Positions 25,329 through 34,877 are shown, counted from the first letter of the stretch. The stretch is DNA of 64,000 bases from Kofleriaceae bacterium (GCA_024762925.1 JANTGM010000003.1:62001-126000); one strand, 5' to 3'. Notes: a model not told the origin generated them from the letters alone. Translations and numbers: made by a program.

Positions 25329-28300
25329 CCCGAAGCTGGCAGCAACGACTGCTGCAACATGCCTTGGCGCTGAATCGGTGCGTGGTAGCCAAGCTCGTTA
25401 TCAACTCTCTCGCCATTCTGCAGTTCGGCAAGCAGGATGAGTTCACCGCTTTCCAAACTCGCGATTGGAACACCATCTCGGTACAGAATCTTGTTGCCCA
25501 GAACCGCAGCAACTTTCTTCCCTGAAGAGGTGATGCCAACCAAGTTGAGCGGATCTGTCGCAGCCACTGTTACGAGTTCAGGCAGCGTAGGTAGGCTCTT
25601 GCGGAGGGCACGCAGACTGCTCACCGCTTCGGGGAGTGCGAATTGTTCGCCGACAAAGCCACTTACGAATCGTCCTCCCCGAATTTCGCCCCGCGCCTCA
25701 AGCCGACGCAGGCACTGCACCAAGTCTCGCCAAGGGGGAAGGGCAGTCTCACGAATAAGAAGATCTCGGAAAACTACCCCGTAACGCGCCAGCAGCTGCC
25801 GAGCGTGGCTCATCGTGTCGATATCTGATGGGTCGGTGTCGGGAAGGAGCGACCATCGCCCGGCCGCTGCGGCTATGCTCAGGTGTGCGTGGGAGCGTCG
25901 ACGCGAGTCCTTCTTTCGCGACTTCTTTAGCGTCTCTCGCCAGCGCGTGCTTGCCACTTTGGAGACTGCTGAATCAAAGAGACTCTTGCTCTCGCCCTTG
26001 TGACGATCGATCAGTAGGCGCAGGCTTGTGAACCCGTCAGCCGAGGCGTGTCCTTGTGCGACGAGTTCCCAGAGAGCATCTTCCACCTGGCTACCTTCGA
26101 GTTTGGTCTCGGCGATGAGCTCGCGCAGAAAGCTGGCGCCTCGCTGCTGCAGGCAATTGCGAACCTGCTGAGCACGCTCTGAGAGTTGCTCGACGTCTGC
26201 CCCAGAAGAAGGAGCTCGAAGCCAGCGCATGTCCTCGCGCAGCATGAGCGTGAGCGGCGCAGCCTTGCTCGGCGTGCTCTTGGCCCCGTCCCGGGCGGAG
26301 CGTTCCTTTGGCGAGAGTCTGGCCCATGCTACCTGTCCCGACAGGCAGAGCGCATCCAACCACTCGGGATCGAAGCCGTGCAGGCGGGCGCTGAGAATCT
26401 CGTTCTCCCAAGCACCGGCGGCCGATTCAAAGCCCTGGAGCTGCTCGATGAGCCGCAATAGCCCGTCGGCACCAATGAGGCGTGCACCTTGACCAAGCCT
26501 CTGCCATCGAAACAGAAATCTTCCTAGAGTTGCTGCATCGACCGGATTGATGTCTTTGCGCAACTTGGCAATGGTGAGCCTCTGAATGCGGGCAAGCATG
26601 CGCTTGTCACAGTACTCTTTAGAACCCGCCTTCTGCGCCTTTTGCGTGTAGCTGCCGCAGAGAACGGCACCGTGTGATTCAAGAGTCGCAAGTGCGGTTT
26701 GAATCTGCGGCAAAGCGAGACCTGTCATCTTGATCATGGCCTCGGCACTTTGTGGTCCCACGGGCTCCAATTGGCCTCGCAGCATCGTCAGTGCAGCAGT
26801 TTCCGCGTCTGGAACTTGGTACTCGTAGGGCAGTGCGGGAGGCGTTGGTTCACAGGTGGCTGTGGGCAGAGCGGCCAAAACTGTGGGCACTCTTTCGGCT
26901 GCAACCCAAAAGGGGCCCACTGTGGTTTGAACCACGGTCGCGCGCGAGGATTCAATGAGTTCCTGAGCCAAGCGAGCGAATTCGCCGCCAACGGGCATCA
27001 GGTAGAGGCTCATCAAGGTGTCGTGAAGCTCATCGGCATCTCTGCACGGTGGCTTGGCTTCAAGTTCCGCCTGTGTGATCGCCTCGGCATCAAGCGCAGC
27101 GAGTGAGCCCTGTCCCAAGTCAAGGCCACGGGGAAGGCTAACCGCTCGCGTACGCCTTTCTTCCAGCGGCGCATCATCGAGGAACGCATAGGGATTCGCG
27201 TTAACCAGTTCATGACAGAGCGGAGAGGGCTCGGATGTCTCGCGGCTCAGCAGTCGTACATCGCCATTCTCAATGTCGGCGAGCAGCTCCACAAGCCCTT
27301 TGATATCCATGAACTCTTCAAGGCAGTCGCGAATGGTCTCATCGACCAGTGGGTGCTTTGGAAGCTCGATGTTGCCTACGACATTTTCTAAGCAGGCTTG
27401 CTGCATCGGAAACACCGTGCTCAGCATGTCTTCGCTGCGCATTCGAAGAATCTGCGGGGGCAGCTTCTTGCCCGCGTTGCGGCGCAGTACAGCCAGTGAA
27501 CGTGTTGCGCACCAGCGCCAACGAATTCCAAAGACGGGTGAGCCCAGCACTGCCTGCTCGAGCACACTGCGGGCACTGTTGGACCGCAGGTAGTCGAAAA
27601 CGGTTTCGAGCTCAAAGCTGTGCACGGGCCCAAGTGAGAGAAGTAGCCCATCATCGGTCGCAGCTGCTTGAAGCTCTTGGTTGAAGCTGCGGCAGAACTT
27701 CTTTCGCAGCGCGAGGCCCCACGCCTTATTGATGCGAGCGCCGAGCGGTGAATGCAAGATGAGTTGCATGCCTCCTGCTGTGTCAAAAAAACGCTCGGCG
27801 ATTATGCACTTTCGGGTTGGCAGAGCACCAAGTGCTGCATGGCTCACTTTGAGATACGCTGCGAGTTGTTCGGCGAAACCATCGCTCATATTGCATTCGA
27901 CGGCCAGCATCGCGGCAATTTCTTCGAGACTCTGGCCCTCTTCGATGCAAGTCTCGACATCCGTTCGAAGTCGGGATATTTCTGATGAGAGTTCCTTGGT
28001 CCGAGCCGGCGCTTCTCCAATCCAAAACGGAATTGATGGTGGGGCTCCCCCCGCATCGCGGACCAAGACGCGGTCGCTTTCAACGCGATGCACCTGCCAG
28101 GAGGTATTTCCCAAGAGGAAGATGTCGCCTGCATTGCTCTCAATCGCAAAGTCCTCATCTAGCGAGCCAACGGGGGTCTCTTCTGGGAACGTCACAACGC
28201 GGTAGTTGAAGTTGTCGGGAATGGTTCCGGCATTGGTGAGCGCGGCCAGGCGAGCACCCTTTCTAGGACGAAGCAAGCCGCCGATGCGATCGCGATGCAA

Positions 28301-29731
28301 GTGAGCTCGGCTTCGTCCTCGTGAGGTGGAGATGCCCTCGCTCAGCATTTCCAAGATACGATCGTAGTCCTCGCGCTCCAGACTCTTGTAGGGCATGGCT
28401 TGACGCGCGAGATCAAAGAGGTCGTCTTCGCGGCATTCTCCACAGGCCACTTCCGCAACGATCTGCTGCGAGAGTACATCGAGCGGAGCCTCGGGGATTT
28501 CGATGGCGTCCAAGATCTGTGCCTTGATGGCCCGAACGAGAGCTGCCGATTCGGCCAGCTGATCGCGGGTCAAGGCGAAGAGTCTTCCCTTCGGAGTTTT
28601 ACCTAGAGAGTGTCCTGAGCGACCGATGCGCTGAAGCAGCGTGGCGATGGAGCGAGGTGAGCCCAGTTGCACAACCAAATCCACACTGCCCACATCGATG
28701 CCAAGCTCAAGCGAGGCGGTGGCAACAGCGCAGCGCACGCTTCCATGCTTTAGCTTCTGCTCGGCATCGAAACGCAGCTGCCTTGAGAGGCTTCCGTGGT
28801 GGGCCACAACCTGGTCTTCCCCAAGCCGCTTCTCGAGAGCGTGTGATACCCGTTCGACCAAGCGTCGCGTATTCACGAAGACGAGTGTCGTCTCGTGTTC
28901 CAAGCAAAGTTCCGCGATGCGATCGTAGACGCGTCCAAACTGCTCATTGGATGCAACTGGACCAAGTTCGTCGTCAGTTTCTTCAATCCGAATGTCGAGA
29001 CTCCGAACATGTCCACCATCGAGTACAACAGGGAGTGCGCGTTCGTTCCCGACCAAGAGCCGTGCGATGCGTTCGATGGGACGCTGTGTGGCGCTAAGGC
29101 CAATGCGATTGGGTACCGCCATACCTTCGCGCTTTCGCAATGCATCGAGGCGGGCCAGAGTCAACGCAAGGTGCGAGCCACGCTTGTTGCCTGCGAGCGC
29201 GTGAATCTCGTCGACGATTACCGTTTTGACAGTTGCGAGTTTTTCTCGACTCTTTGCTGCTGTGAGCATGAGGTAGAGCGACTCAGGAGTGGTAATGAGA
29301 ATGTGTGGAGGCTTGCGTAAGAGTCTTGCCCGCTCGCTTGGTGGGGTGTCGCCGGTGCGCAAGGCCGTGCGAATTTCGGGTAGCAAAACGCCCTCGGCCA
29401 GCGCACGCTCTCGAAGCTCGCGAAGTGGCTCATCCAAGTTGCGCTGCACATCGTTGGAGAGAGCCTTTAGCGGAGAGACGTAGAGCACGTCGATCTCATC
29501 TTCAAGACTGCCCTCTTCGCCCTGGCGGATGAGTGAGTCGAGGGCTGCCAGAAACGCTGCCAGTGTCTTTCCCGACCCTGTGGGGGCTGCAATTAATGCG
29601 TCCCGGCCTGCGCGGATGTGAGGCCAACCATCGAGTTGTGCTTGGGTGGGCCCAGCAAATCGCGAGCGAAACCACGACTGAACAATGGGGTGGAAAGCGT
29701 CCAAGGCGCTGGTTGTGGCAGGAGTACTCAC
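25325..29731 (-). CDS. lhr: Lhr family large DEAD/DEAH helicase
   Basis: 1468 residues, close to the full length of Escherichia coli Lhr. Walker A is APTGSGKT at 49-56, the DEIH box is 174-177, and motif III reads LSATQRP. The second RecA domain has VAHHGSLSRQLR and LLQRIGRSGHSLG. The winged-helix and C-terminal Lhr-specific domain follow, ending beyond 1400. Lhr is a 3' to 5' ATP-dependent DNA/RNA helicase of DNA repair. GTG at 29731 appears to be the start, with no clear ribosome binding site. Unlike many Lhr loci there is no adjacent nuclease or MPE phosphoesterase gene. It is divergent from the PEGA protein gene. Confidence 0.93.
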   Translation of the reverse strand: MSTPATTSALDAFHPIVQSWFRSRFAGPTQAQLDGWPHIRAGRDALIAAPTGSGKTLAAFLAALDSLIRQGEEGSLEDEIDVLYVSPLKALSNDVQRNLDEPLRELRERALAEGVLLPEIRTALRTGDTPPSERARLLRKPPHILITTPESLYLMLTAAKSREKLATVKTVIVDEIHALAGNKRGSHLALTLARLDALRKREGMAVPNRIGLSATQRPIERIARLLVGNERALPVVLDGGHVRSLDIRIEETDDELGPVASNEQFGRVYDRIAELCLEHETTLVFVNTRRLVERVSHALEKRLGEDQVVAHHGSLSRQLRFDAEQKLKHGSVRCAVATASLELGIDVGSVDLVVQLGSPRSIATLLQRIGRSGHSLGKTPKGRLFALTRDQLAESAALVRAIKAQILDAIEIPEAPLDVLSQQIVAEVACGECREDDLFDLARQAMPYKSLEREDYDRILEMLSEGISTSRGRSRAHLHRDRIGGLLRPRKGARLAALTNAGTIPDNFNYRVVTFPEETPVGSLDEDFAIESNAGDIFLLGNTSWQVHRVESDRVLVRDAGGAPPSIPFWIGEAPARTKELSSEISRLRTDVETCIEEGQSLEEIAAMLAVECNMSDGFAEQLAAYLKVSHAALGALPTRKCIIAERFFDTAGGMQLILHSPLGARINKAWGLALRKKFCRSFNQELQAAATDDGLLLSLGPVHSFELETVFDYLRSNSARSVLEQAVLGSPVFGIRWRWCATRSLAVLRRNAGKKLPPQILRMRSEDMLSTVFPMQQACLENVVGNIELPKHPLVDETIRDCLEEFMDIKGLVELLADIENGDVRLLSRETSEPSPLCHELVNANPYAFLDDAPLEERRTRAVSLPRGLDLGQGSLAALDAEAITQAELEAKPPCRDADELHDTLMSLYLMPVGGEFARLAQELIESSRATVVQTTVGPFWVAAERVPTVLAALPTATCEPTPPALPYEYQVPDAETAALTMLRGQLEPVGPQSAEAMIKMTGLALPQIQTALATLESHGAVLCGSYTQKAQKAGSKEYCDKRMLARIQRLTIAKLRKDINPVDAATLGRFLFRWQRLGQGARLIGADGLLRLIEQLQGFESAAGAWENEILSARLHGFDPEWLDALCLSGQVAWARLSPKERSARDGAKSTPSKAAPLTLMLREDMRWLRAPSSGADVEQLSERAQQVRNCLQQRGASFLRELIAETKLEGSQVEDALWELVAQGHASADGFTSLRLLIDRHKGESKSLFDSAVSKVASTRWRETLKKSRKKDSRRRSHAHLSIAAAAGRWSLLPDTDPSDIDTMSHARQLLARYGVVFRDLLIRETALPPWRDLVQCLRRLEARGEIRGGRFVSGFVGEQFALPEAVSSLRALRKSLPTLPELVTVAATDPLNLVGITSSGKKVAAVLGNKILYRDGVPIASLESGELILLAELQNGERVDNELGYHAPIQRQGMLQQSLLPASG

Positions 29732-29792
29732 TTCTATACCGTACCCGAGTGGAGCACCGTTGCGCGTGGAATGTGCGTGCTACAGTAGGGGT

Positions 29793-30740
29793 GTGCACGA
29801 TCCGTTACAGGGCGCCCAGCCCCCACAGGGCCCGGCCCAGCACTACGATCCAAATCTCGCGGCTGGCCCGCATTTTGGGGCCGCACCCCTCACGCCTCAG
29901 CATGATGGTTGGGGAAAGATTGGCATCGTCATGGTCGCCATGGCGGTCCTTTTTGCAGGGGGAGTGGCCTATTTCATTGCAACCAGCGGCTCTTCCAAAG
30001 GGGACAAGACTGAGTCAGCTGCCGTCGCTGCAACTGCGGGTGATGCCGGTGCGGCTGGTGTCGAAGTAGCGAACACCGCCAACGAGAGTGATGCTGCCGC
30101 GGCTGCGGAGGCCGATCCAGTCGAGGCTACTGAACCAACACCCACACCAGCTGCTGAGGATGCTGGGGCTGCCGCAATTGAAACCGATCCCGAAGAGGTT
30201 GGCGGACAGATTGGCCTGCTGCGTGCCAACGGCGAAGTCGATCGCCCAGCCGGCTTGGTATCACTTGCAATCGAGAGTGAACCAGCGGGGGCAACCGTGA
30301 TTCGAAAGCGCGATGGCGTGCGGCTAGGCACAACTCCCTATCGCTACGAAGTTGAAAGGTCGCGAGCCGATGTAGGATTTATTCTGAACCTCGAAGGCTA
30401 TCGCAGCATGAGCGTTTCAATGCCAGGTGACAAAGACGGGGTTCGTCAGGTGATGCTTCTGCCGGGAAGTGGCGGAGTTCCGATTCCTGCTCCATCCACA
30501 GATGAGCCTGTAAAGCCACCAACTACAGATGCGCCAAAGAACGAGGTTGTCGCGAAGGATGTGCCGAAGAAGCCCAAGCCCACAAACGTTTTAAAGCCGA
30601 AGAAGCCCAGGCCCACGAACGTTTCAAAGCCGAAGAAGCCTGCAAAACCCAAGCGCCCATCGAAGCCGTCGAAACCCAAGCCACCAAAGAAACCCAAGGG
30701 TGGCAAAGTCGACTACCAAGCGGATCCAATTCCGCTCTAG
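29793..30740 (+). CDS. Membrane-anchored PEGA-domain protein with Lys/Pro-rich tail
   Basis: About 315 residues from the GTG at 29793, preferred because GTAGGGG lies just upstream and the longer reading from 29685 has no leader. One helix (IGIVMVAMAVLFAGGVAYFIA) follows a Pro-rich cytoplasmic start. An Ala/Glu/Thr-rich spacer precedes a single PEGA domain (LAIESEPAGATVIRKRDGVR, then GTTPYRYEV). The last ~80 residues repeat KPKKPRPTN-type units, highly basic. It is probably an inner-membrane protein contacting nucleic acid, polyanion or peptidoglycan through the tail. Its stop codon lies in the CTAG at 30737-30740. Confidence 0.8.
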   Translation: MHDPLQGAQPPQGPAQHYDPNLAAGPHFGAAPLTPQHDGWGKIGIVMVAMAVLFAGGVAYFIATSGSSKGDKTESAAVAATAGDAGAAGVEVANTANESDAAAAAEADPVEATEPTPTPAAEDAGAAAIETDPEEVGGQIGLLRANGEVDRPAGLVSLAIESEPAGATVIRKRDGVRLGTTPYRYEVERSRADVGFILNLEGYRSMSVSMPGDKDGVRQVMLLPGSGGVPIPAPSTDEPVKPPTTDAPKNEVVAKDVPKKPKPTNVLKPKKPRPTNVSKPKKPAKPKRPSKPSKPKPPKKPKGGKVDYQADPIPL

Positions 30741-30811
30741 GGCTCGACACCCTCGTGCACGGGCGTTGGTTTCTCTTCCAGTTGGTTGGCGGAAGCTTCT
30801 GGGGCAAGCGC

Positions 30812-30903
30812 CCGAGGAACAACGAAGAAGACTGGCAGAGCCAGTCTGTCCAGCGGGCGAGAAGACCAGTGAGCGCGTTCCATATTCATGAATCGCGCAC
30901 TAG
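30812..30903 (+). mobile_element. MITE-like element family A, copy 1 (right part)
   Basis: Ninety-two bases match 35164-35255 with about six differences by eye. It holds a hairpin gactggc-aga-gccagtc and ends in ttcatgaatcgcgcactag, the right terminal repeat of the family. No matching left terminal repeat was found; a CTAG at 30737-30740 in the preceding stop codon may be the old left edge. Confidence 0.7.
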
Positions 30904-31273
30904 ATGGCATACACTCTTTTGAGCGCTACTTGGGAGACTCAGAAGTATTCTTAGCCAGATCCGACTTGCGGTGGCGATTGGCCTGTCCCGATGCCTCGGA
31001 GCTGTCGATTCTCGGCGGTCTGGGGGGCGTTGCTTTGCGGTGAAAGCGAGAAAGTAGTGCTTGGCCAGATCCCCGGTGATTGATGGTGTAACGTCAGTCA
31101 ATACTGGGGCGTTATTGTCGACCCTGGAACCGGGCAATCTCCGCGCTGGCATTGGCAAAACCAACGAGACAGTCGTGAAGGTCCCGGCCCTAAGTGTGCT
31201 GGCATCTCTCGGACGAGCCTAGGGGTTCGAAACTACAGAGCAAGTTGAAGCAACATGGGGCGAAGGTGACCTC

Positions 31274-31414
31274 ATGATGAACAGCTGCAATGAGATGTGT
31301 GATGGGATTCTCCGCACAGGTTCGACCAAAAAATGTCCTGCATCCTCGGGCGCGACGCACTGCGCCATAGGCCAGACCGGTGGACAGGCCGACTGGACGG
31401 TCCAACTAGGATAA
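31274..31414 (+). CDS. Possible small Cys-rich protein, or 3' part of an interrupted gene
   Basis: 46 codons starting at an ATG with GAAGG seven bases upstream, giving MMNSCNEMCDGILRTGSTKK and then two further Cys (Cys5, 9, 21, 30). The same frame is open upstream from 31058 except for a single TAG at 31220-31222, and the upstream piece (VTSVNTGALLSTLEPGNLRA and onward) also reads like protein. So this is either a genuine small protein or the end of a gene broken by an amber codon. No family is recognised. Confidence 0.35.
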   Translation: MMNSCNEMCDGILRTGSTKKCPASSGATHCAIGQTGGQADWTVQLG

Positions 31415-31498
31415 CACACGAATATTTAAGAAGCTTTACCAGGGTTGTTAAAGGGGTAGTCTATCTCGCGAACCGCAGTTCTCGCGAACCCTTCATCC

Positions 31499-33013
31499 TT
31501 GGAACCATCCAGCGAAATACCTTCTGATGAGCCTCTGGCTCCAGGAGATCTCGTGCTTGAGCGCTATCGGGTGAAGCACAGACTCGAGAGCGGCGGGCAC
31601 AGCGTGGTCTACGTGGCCACTGACACACATCTTTCTAGAGAGGTTTGTATCAAGGCGTTTCACAAACTCGGAATCCAGGAGGGACGACTGCGTTCAGCAG
31701 CGCATGCACACTTTGTGAAAGAGGCCTACGCACTCTCAAGTCTCTGCCATCCCAATACACTGCGAATCTACGACTTTGGTCATGCAGACGATCATGGCGG
31801 GACGGGGCCATGCCCTGTTCAAGTGAGCGAGTACATGCTTGGCGGAACGCTTTCCCAACGCATCCGCAACTCGGGGCCAATGGCGCCTCATCTTGCGATC
31901 TCCATGGTCTGCAAACTCGCAGATGCTCTAGGAGAAGCACACCGCAAGTGCATTGTACATCGGGACATCAAGCCTCAGAACATTCTCTTCACTGCGCCAG
32001 GCCCTTCCGGCGAGCCCAAGTTGGCGGACTTTGGCATTGCGAAATCAACAACCCGGCAAGAAGACGAAGGTGTCGGTGGCCGCCTCGCCATGTACTCAGC
32101 GAGCTGGGCGTCTCCAGAACAACTCCTAGGAGTAATACCGGTTCCCAATAGTGATATTTATGCGATGGGCCTAATTGCGACGTTCGCACTCACGGGCCGT
32201 GCTATTGTCGCGTCGAAATCTGCGAAAGATGGTTATGAGAGGCGCAGGCATGCTCATGAGCTCTTGCACTCGGCCCTCAAAGAGCGTTGCATCGGCGAAC
32301 GGCTCGTCAAGGTGCTGGCAAAGGCCTGCGCGTTTGATGCCGAGGACCGATATTCAGATTGCGCGGAGCTTTCCGCGGCCCTCAAGGCAGCTGGCGAACT
32401 TGACCACCAACAGCTGGACGACGCATCTCCTGAATCCTCGTCGGTGCGGGCTAAGGGAACGCGGCCACCGAGTGTGAGGTCTGTCGCTGGACTCTCCTCC
32501 AAGTTCGCGACGCCACGGCTCCAGACATCGAGATTCCAGCCGCCGCCGCAGCAGCCCCAGACATCGCCGCATGGCGCGTCCTCGTTGCGGCTTCACCCCA
32601 ATCAACGAGAGCTGTGGGTAGGGTCGCGACAGTGTTCGATGGTCGCACTTGGCGAGTCGGCCACGATTTCCCTTGCAGCCCATCGAGTGAAGATCTTGGG
32701 TACGCCGCATCCGGGAAGCCCTCATGGGTACGCGCTCACGATCGTCGGTGTGACGACGTTTCTATGCAAAGTTGGCCGGCGAGTCTCTCGCTCACTGCAT
32801 GTCGACCAGGACAGCTCCTTCGACATCATCGACATGCAAGCGAGGGCGAAAGAGCGCCTCTTTGTGAGTTTTGGCCGGCGTGATCAAGGGGACAAGCTGT
32901 TTCTCCTCGATAGAAAGCTCATTCGTCTCGACGCTGCTCTGTATCCACATGCGGTTCTCCTCGATAGCCCCAGTCACAATCGCAGTTTCATCTTCTATCC
33001 ATCCCCCAGCTAA
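31499..33013 (+). CDS. Ser/Thr protein kinase with novel C-terminal domain
   Basis: 504 residues if begun at TTG 31499; GTG 31553 has AGGAG five bases upstream and gives a protein 18 residues shorter that still retains RYRVKHRLESGG. The Hanks-type domain is complete: glycine loop LESGGHSVVYVA, Lys52, HRDIKPQN at 154-161 and DFG at 177-179. No membrane helix follows. A Pro/Ser-rich linker (~320-360) leads to a beta-rich C-terminal domain of ~145 residues that I cannot assign, perhaps a phosphopeptide or FHA-like reader by character. It is followed after 23 bases by a second kinase, so both are likely one transcript and may act on each other. Confidence 0.88.
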   Translation: MEPSSEIPSDEPLAPGDLVLERYRVKHRLESGGHSVVYVATDTHLSREVCIKAFHKLGIQEGRLRSAAHAHFVKEAYALSSLCHPNTLRIYDFGHADDHGGTGPCPVQVSEYMLGGTLSQRIRNSGPMAPHLAISMVCKLADALGEAHRKCIVHRDIKPQNILFTAPGPSGEPKLADFGIAKSTTRQEDEGVGGRLAMYSASWASPEQLLGVIPVPNSDIYAMGLIATFALTGRAIVASKSAKDGYERRRHAHELLHSALKERCIGERLVKVLAKACAFDAEDRYSDCAELSAALKAAGELDHQQLDDASPESSSVRAKGTRPPSVRSVAGLSSKFATPRLQTSRFQPPPQQPQTSPHGASSLRLHPNQRELWVGSRQCSMVALGESATISLAAHRVKILGTPHPGSPHGYALTIVGVTTFLCKVGRRVSRSLHVDQDSSFDIIDMQARAKERLFVSFGRRDQGDKLFLLDRKLIRLDAALYPHAVLLDSPSHNRSFIFYPSPS

Positions 33014-33036
33014 GCCTCTTCGAAAGCAAACCATCC

Positions 33037-34716
33037 ATGTCCACACGATCACCTAAGCCAAGCGATTCCCTCCTCGCCGAACAGCCTCCCATCAACCTGG
33101 ATGACAGTGACTACCAATCCATGGACGCTACCGTTGAACCAACGGGAGAATCCCTAAGTCCTGAGCAGCGCGGTGCTGGCCGCCTGGCGCAAGGCACGAT
33201 GCCGGCACCACTCGGCACACAGATAGAGCAATCACCGTTTGGAGAAATCTCGCCAACTCCTGCACCAGCACCCTCCCCATTCGTATCGCGATCGCGAATC
33301 TACAGCTTTGTACTCAATGAGAATGGCGACCCCATCGAGCTGGGCTCCGGGCGGTTTGCGAAGTGTTACTTGGGCGAGGAACGTTGGGTCGAATCGAAGA
33401 CCGCATGCCGTCGGTATGTGGCGATCAAAGCAATTCAGTCGGGGGTTGCCCCGCAAGACCAAATGCGCTTCCAACTCGAGAAGGAGATCTTGGAGCGAGT
33501 CCAAGGCCATCCGAATGTTGTCGAGATTCTGGCGTCTGGTGAGGGAGAGAACCCGCACTTCATCCCACCTGCGCTGCGGGACCGTGTTGACAACGACTAC
33601 ATGGTTCTAGAGCTCTTAGATATGTCTCTTGAGGAGAGGCTCAAAGGATCACGCAACAAGCGGCGACGGGATGATTTGCTTGCCCTCTCCACCCAAGAGC
33701 GGCTCTTTCATGTACTCGACTATGTGATTCCCGTAGCCACGGCTATCGAACACAGTCACCTGGTCTGCGATACCGTGCATCGCGATATCAAACCTGCCAA
33801 CGTGCTGCTAAAGCTGCCCGATCCAATGCTACGGGGCTCAGTTCTCCAGGTTAAGCTTGCAGACTTCAACGTGGCCAAGCTCGACCGTGAGGACTTGGAC
33901 TTGTCGATGACGCAGTTTCAGAGCGTGCCGGGCACTCTCTACTTTCAGAGCCCTGAGCAGGAAGTGAATTCGCTGGAGTTGCTCGTCAATGTGCAAACCG
34001 GTTCTCCGGAAGTTGAGTTTTTCGAAGACTTCTACATCGACATCCATGAGAACGACACATTCTCGCTCTTCAACCGCGGTGAGGTTTACAAGATTGCGAG
34101 CGCTGACCGTACCCGCAAGCGCTTGATTCTGACCCAGCCGTTCCACGAGGCGTCCGAGGCTAATGTTCGCGCCCAAGTACGAAAGAGTGTTGGCCGACCA
34201 GCTGACATTTACTCGCTCGGTGGTTTCTTCTACTACTTAATCTCAGGCGCCTATGCCAACCCCAAAGCTCTCTACGATGCCTTCCGAAAGTTCATCGAAT
34301 GGGAGAAAAAGGACGAGTCCAATACTGTGCAGGGATACATCGAGCACGAATATGGCATCATTCAAAATCTCCGCGCGCCAAAGGATGAGAACGGCGATGT
34401 GAACCTGGCACCGGAAGATCGTTTCTTTAGCTACAAACACTATCTCGACGGAAACGGCGAGCTAATCGACCAGGGCATCATGACGATTATCGCGAAGGCG
34501 ATGATCCGCAACAAACCCGATAGCTATTGCCAGTCGTGGGACCTATGCACTGGCGGCATTTCGCAGTTGGTTGACGACCTCTATGCGCTCTACCTTCGGT
34601 ATGGAGTGGATCCATCGGCTAGAGCAGCCTACTCGCACATATCGTCGATCCCCAAAGCCCCCAGTGGCTTTCGACGAGCCATCGATCGCATGGCTGACAC
34701 ATTTCGGAAGCGCTAG
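33037..34716 (+). CDS. Atypical Ser/Thr protein kinase with DFN motif and internal insertion
   Basis: 559 residues. A disordered N-terminus (~1-85) precedes the kinase core: ELGSGRFAKCYLG, Lys131 in VAIKAIQ, HRDIKPAN from 248, then ADFN at 275-278 in place of ADFG. The activation segment ends with SPEQE (305-309). Between this and DIYSLGG (390) lies an extra ~80-residue block (EFFEDFYIDIHENDTFSLFN, then RGEVYKI, RKRLILTQPF) that looks like a small beta barrel and is absent from ordinary kinases. The C-lobe also carries long additions. It should still phosphorylate proteins, since Lys, HRD and the DF Asp are retained, but the Gly-to-Asn change is unusual. The stop codon is the TAG inside the CTAG edge of a mini-element. 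Confidence 0.85.
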   Translation: MSTRSPKPSDSLLAEQPPINLDDSDYQSMDATVEPTGESLSPEQRGAGRLAQGTMPAPLGTQIEQSPFGEISPTPAPAPSPFVSRSRIYSFVLNENGDPIELGSGRFAKCYLGEERWVESKTACRRYVAIKAIQSGVAPQDQMRFQLEKEILERVQGHPNVVEILASGEGENPHFIPPALRDRVDNDYMVLELLDMSLEERLKGSRNKRRRDDLLALSTQERLFHVLDYVIPVATAIEHSHLVCDTVHRDIKPANVLLKLPDPMLRGSVLQVKLADFNVAKLDREDLDLSMTQFQSVPGTLYFQSPEQEVNSLELLVNVQTGSPEVEFFEDFYIDIHENDTFSLFNRGEVYKIASADRTRKRLILTQPFHEASEANVRAQVRKSVGRPADIYSLGGFFYYLISGAYANPKALYDAFRKFIEWEKKDESNTVQGYIEHEYGIIQNLRAPKDENGDVNLAPEDRFFSYKHYLDGNGELIDQGIMTIIAKAMIRNKPDSYCQSWDLCTGGISQLVDDLYALYLRYGVDPSARAAYSHISSIPKAPSGFRRAIDRMADTFRKR

Positions 34717-34877
34717 AGCGTATCTCATACCCACTGACCGAGTATGAGGGCCCGAGCTGAGGGCAGGTCCAGGAGCGAGAGCGCAGGCATAGTGGCTCTA
34801 CGGCAAGGTTTCGCGACGCCGAGATGCGCCGCAGATCGGGACTCAGACGACCGAAGAGGTTGTGAGATACGCTCTAG
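34713..34877. mobile_element. MITE-like element family B with 15-bp terminal inverted repeats
   Basis: The left end ctagagcgtatctca (34713) and the right end tgagatacgctctag (34863-34877) are perfect inverted repeats of 15 bases enclosing a 165-base element with no coding capacity. CTAG at each edge is consistent with a duplicated CTAG or TA target, as known for IS5-related transposons. The left CTAG contains the stop codon of the second kinase. Confidence 0.8.

Larger units (their letters stand above)
30741..31498. other. Gene-poor region with mini-element and ORF remnants
   Basis: About 760 bases before the first kinase. It holds a 92-bp copy of element family A (30812-30903), a 51-codon ORF starting inside it (30888-31043, product MNRALDGIHSFERYLGDSEV and onward, no ribosome binding site), and an amber-interrupted ORF at 31058-31414. 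The kinase promoter must lie in the AT-richer part at 31410-31490, but no clear box is seen. Confidence 0.5.
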
